This document shows positions 62,101 through 64,000 of a stretch of 64,000 nt of DNA, piece after piece. The notes under the pieces are model-generated. The model was not told the origin of the DNA. It was given only the letters and a program-made list of their open reading frames with translations, and made no database searches. The first letter of the stretch is position 1; every line of letters begins with the position of its first letter. The position numbers and the translations under genes are program-made. The stretch covers positions 546,089 through 610,088 of the forward strand of contig NW_019775402.1 in NCBI RefSeq assembly GCF_001039355.2. The letters are read 5' to 3'. Origin of the DNA: Lingula anatina (taxonomy: Eukaryota; Brachiopoda; Lingulata; Lingulida; Lingulidae).

Positions 62101-63390
62101 TTGAACCCTGTCTCCTTTGACCACATCCAGGCCGTAATGGAAGATTCCAGTCAGAGATATCAGGAGGCTACTCCAGTTTCCACAGCTCAAACGTCACAAT
62201 TAGCACAACCAGGGGCGCACTTAACACAATCTGGTACAACACAGCTCCAGCTTCTACAACACAATGTGGGCGTGGATATTATTACATTACCAATGGGTGA
62301 CATAGCACCTGGGCCTAGCCAAGAGATACCAGTACAACCTGGAAAAAAGAGTGTCAAGAAAAGGCGCCAACAGGGTATCCCAATTAGGCCTGTTAAGTCA
62401 CGAAGGGAATCTTCAGTTGTGGAGGATGAAGAAGAGGAAGATGAAGTAAGTGATGAACTAGAGGTTGTCACCCTGACTGCCATAGCAAAAAACGGGCAGC
62501 AGCCTGATGAAAATGACGAAACACCTATTATCTGTTATACAAAGCAGGAGGATGTCAGGATCTGCGCATCATACGCTATGATGGAAGGTCATAATGTTCT
62601 TCTTCTGTGCATCAAGCTGAAGAAACCGAAGAAAAGAAACATAAGAAAGCCAGCACAAATTTATAACATGCCAGAACAGCTGGAGCAACCCACAGGGCCA
62701 TTCACCCAGCTAGCTGATGGCACGGCCCCAAAGGGAGAACAGACTGTTGTCCTTCCTGATCTGATTGGACAACCAACCAAAGAAGAGCCAGATGTTGGGC
62801 ACACATATCGTTACATCCTCCCACCTGGTTGGAAATCGTCGTATGTGTGCACACGCTGTGGGCGTGTTTTCCGGATGATGTCCATGCTCCGCAGCCATTG
62901 GATGTCGCACACAAACAAACGCACACACCTGTGTGAAGTTTGTGGACAGGGTTTTAAGAGCTATGCTTGTTTACGTAGACACACAGAAATACATGACAAT
63001 TCACGTGAAATAAAGTATTTTTGTACGCAATGTGGAAAAGGATTTTTTGACCAGTACAAGTGTCGCCGGCATGAAATGATTCATACAGGAGAACACTTCA
63101 AACATAGATGCCCTATTTGTGAGAAAGTCTTTTCATCATCAACCCATCTAAAGAGACACAGACTGATTCATGATGGTATAAAGCCATTCCCATGTGCCTT
63201 ATGTGACAGAAAATTCACCCAGAAATCTGATATGCTAAAGCATGCAGCCCTGCATGAGAAGTACACTGGGCCTGTGACATGTACCTCTAACACTTCTACC
63301 ACCTTTGCTGTCATAGCACCACACCCACCACAAAATGGAGCAACTCAAATACTTCACACTACCTTACCTACATATGCACTGTACAGATGA
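59149..63390 (+). CDS. PRDM-family PR/SET-domain zinc-finger protein (1,413 aa, single coding exon)
   Basis: This is a nuclear transcription or chromatin regulator. The N-terminal 400 residues are Ser/Lys-rich with two AT-hook-like basic motifs (NGRPKRK near 182, RRKGRPQKL near 235). Residues about 403-425 hold the zinc knuckle W-C-x2-C...C-x2-H-G-P that precedes the PR domain in the PRDM4/7/9/10/11/15 group. The PR/SET domain follows to about 570 (FGPLEGKY, CNWIMFIRR, NIVAFQYESDIFFVTTRDIE, EELRYYYSENYYELL). A Gln-rich stretch (about 715-795) and a low-complexity region follow, then an acidic patch near 1090. Five C2H2 fingers occupy about 1231-1369 with linkers such as HTGEHFKHRC and HDGIKPFPC. 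No KRAB or SSXRD is seen. The exact orthologue is uncertain. The start context is aacATGa; the whole CDS lacks introns, unlike its neighbours. Confidence 0.93.
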   Translation: MSAKNPDTRSTFDQELGQVTEKVTENMSTGKKNMEVTLKSDSSSDSSQIVPISEVSVKEPSKTFDIADCMEDVVVKSVSKEPISLNSVSMEISTSSDQAIIGPTLQSNQSKISTTGSQLSSSMESDPKAYTRTDGLDSQPKEKLSMEKLVKTKKSRSIIDQKYLSGLVEGQQTTEGTGTNVNGRPKRKSTENKKVNYSEIVGVADDDDGESDTQDPSFDESDAETFRIDSSSRRRKGRPQKLLRTEEQVTSTNQKEKPVSSSPEKQILKKRKYRSQASTMTVPNLEGDTADEVKGQNVTRKNSVGNNKFMIKVGKKRSGKGNEVNGSDTVNSTSDVNGGDLRSNPDSQSKGEKKRKKKVSKYDILIQKTSNESKLENKALEKYSAPKGVLRDVSNMSDNWKQLWCQECGKLRRNECPEHGPLQVIPDRRQLKAYATLPRVLTIRNINPKKKSKYGPKQEDVVGVFAIRKVQKSFRFGPLEGKYISFPTDFDLTSKWLLFRDTGNPLCLEANDVEACNWIMFIRRTTDIKDQNIVAFQYESDIFFVTTRDIEEGEELRYYYSENYYELLMEALPKEIMKGFPEPWVLRGEPSRSQLGALVSEEEPCNLPLKDNIANKGGQLSAVGNTSSGTKPKEPQAREDQYAVVEMNGEQVLCKIVSANQNEVSLQTGGSSDISNIIRQAAESQGIGPEMESDGSNMAVSLLGGVPTVSQANQSPAIHQQQLLQQQVSANQAPPTLSVLATQSHASASTTAKQQQQVSTEVQQQLQPPQQLSLSCQQQQQPTAYLPVSSESLSTSIVPPIVPMSSGQYAGQQQAVSGEDSLQAALAYARGDYDHIYTQAGHHYYLYPGDARGRADFSYNDNMQTQSANAVDIALRYLQSLSEGSTPTSRQDQSQSQQHTMGVQAQQVPYSAATVDSVPASQMYPGIAQSLGQGQFEMATGTYSQFQSGMVGELQQQQPVRPMSDLLPALGSGQSTEQASQFANLNPVSFDHIQAVMEDSSQRYQEATPVSTAQTSQLAQPGAHLTQSGTTQLQLLQHNVGVDIITLPMGDIAPGPSQEIPVQPGKKSVKKRRQQGIPIRPVKSRRESSVVEDEEEEDEVSDELEVVTLTAIAKNGQQPDENDETPIICYTKQEDVRICASYAMMEGHNVLLLCIKLKKPKKRNIRKPAQIYNMPEQLEQPTGPFTQLADGTAPKGEQTVVLPDLIGQPTKEEPDVGHTYRYILPPGWKSSYVCTRCGRVFRMMSMLRSHWMSHTNKRTHLCEVCGQGFKSYACLRRHTEIHDNSREIKYFCTQCGKGFFDQYKCRRHEMIHTGEHFKHRCPICEKVFSSSTHLKRHRLIHDGIKPFPCALCDRKFTQKSDMLKHAALHEKYTGPVTCTSNTSTTFAVIAPHPPQNGATQILHTTLPTYALYR

Positions 63391-64000
63391 TCATATAGGT
63401 TATTGATGGATTTCTTATCATAGTGAGATGATTGTATTTTATTATTATTATGGGGTATTATAAGTATAGTATGAAGACAGCTTCAGAATTTTTTTCTAAC
63501 CAAATAATAGCGTTCTCCTGGTGGATCTCTGAATAAGGTTTGCAATTTTTCATATCTAAATTTGTGTATCACAATAATACTAAAAAGTTTCTTGTGTTGA
63601 CCTTTTTTTATTATACACTTTATGGTCCTGTTTGTATTGTTTTATGTGACAGTCCATCAACCTTTAAAGGTTCCTATAAAAACTATAAAAGCTGATGGAC
63701 CTTTCATCCAATCATTATTGTCAGTAAGAGACGTTGTTGTTGTTGTTGTTGTTGTTTACTGCTGTACACATGTATTTAATATACCAGCATCGTGCTGTAT
63801 ACTCTTTACTTTTATGATAAGACAATCTATTGAGGAGACATGATAACAAGTTGCATTTTCAGTTTGATCATAGATGCCACAAATATGTATTGTCATTGTA
63901 TTTCTCAAAGGCTAGTTGATTTATAATAACAAAATTTAGTTTATTTTTTAATTTTTATTTATTTCTTTATAGTATGTATACTTTTCATCTTTTTTTTTTT
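63391..64000 (+). other. 3' UTR of the PRDM gene with a GTT microsatellite
   Basis: AT-rich sequence follows the TGA. A (GTT)n tract occurs at about 63735-63758. No clear AATAAA is visible before the window ends, so the transcript probably extends beyond it. Confidence 0.5.

Overview
This is eukaryotic nuclear DNA, AT-rich, with long introns, many microsatellites and several short inverted-repeat transposons. Animal genes (RPP40, CENPN, a PRDM-type zinc-finger gene and a REJ/GPS membrane protein) point to a metazoan. The gene structures and repeat style suggest a marine invertebrate, probably a mollusc or another lophotrochozoan, but this is an inference and the species cannot be named from the sequence.

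Layout: 1-6.8 kb has no gene that can be supported. 6.8-41.6 kb on the minus strand is one very large gene. I rebuilt it exon by exon from splice sites: 51 coding exons, with all phases agreeing from ATG (41585) to TAA (6772), giving a model of 3,224 residues. Order: signal peptide; Cys-rich and helical modules with a collagen-like (GXY) block; adhesin/cadherin-like repeats; Cys-rich CxxC modules; two IPT/TIG-like domains; a REJ region; a GAIN/GPS region; a Thr-rich stalk with micro-exons; a SEA-like juxtamembrane domain; one transmembrane helix; and a Ser-rich tail of about 125 residues. I do not recognise this combination as a named protein, and it is the best candidate for something undescribed here.

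41.6-45 kb is intergenic, with a MITE-like element and a tRNA-Cys(GCA) gene on the minus strand. 45.4-49.3 kb (+) is RPP40, the RNase P/MRP p40 subunit (8 exons, 396 residues), divergent from the tRNA. 50.65-56.62 kb (-) is CENPN, the centromere protein N gene (9 exons, 351 residues), convergent with RPP40. It has a GC-AG intron, and intron 2 holds a 1-kb inverted-repeat element. 59.1-63.4 kb (+) is a PRDM-family gene with one 1,413-codon coding exon, head to head with CENPN across a region containing a CRE.

The housekeeping genes are not functionally linked to the receptor. The only suggestive pairing is a tRNA gene next to a subunit of the enzyme family that trims tRNA 5' leaders. Domain calls rest on motifs and remembered family consensus, with no database search.
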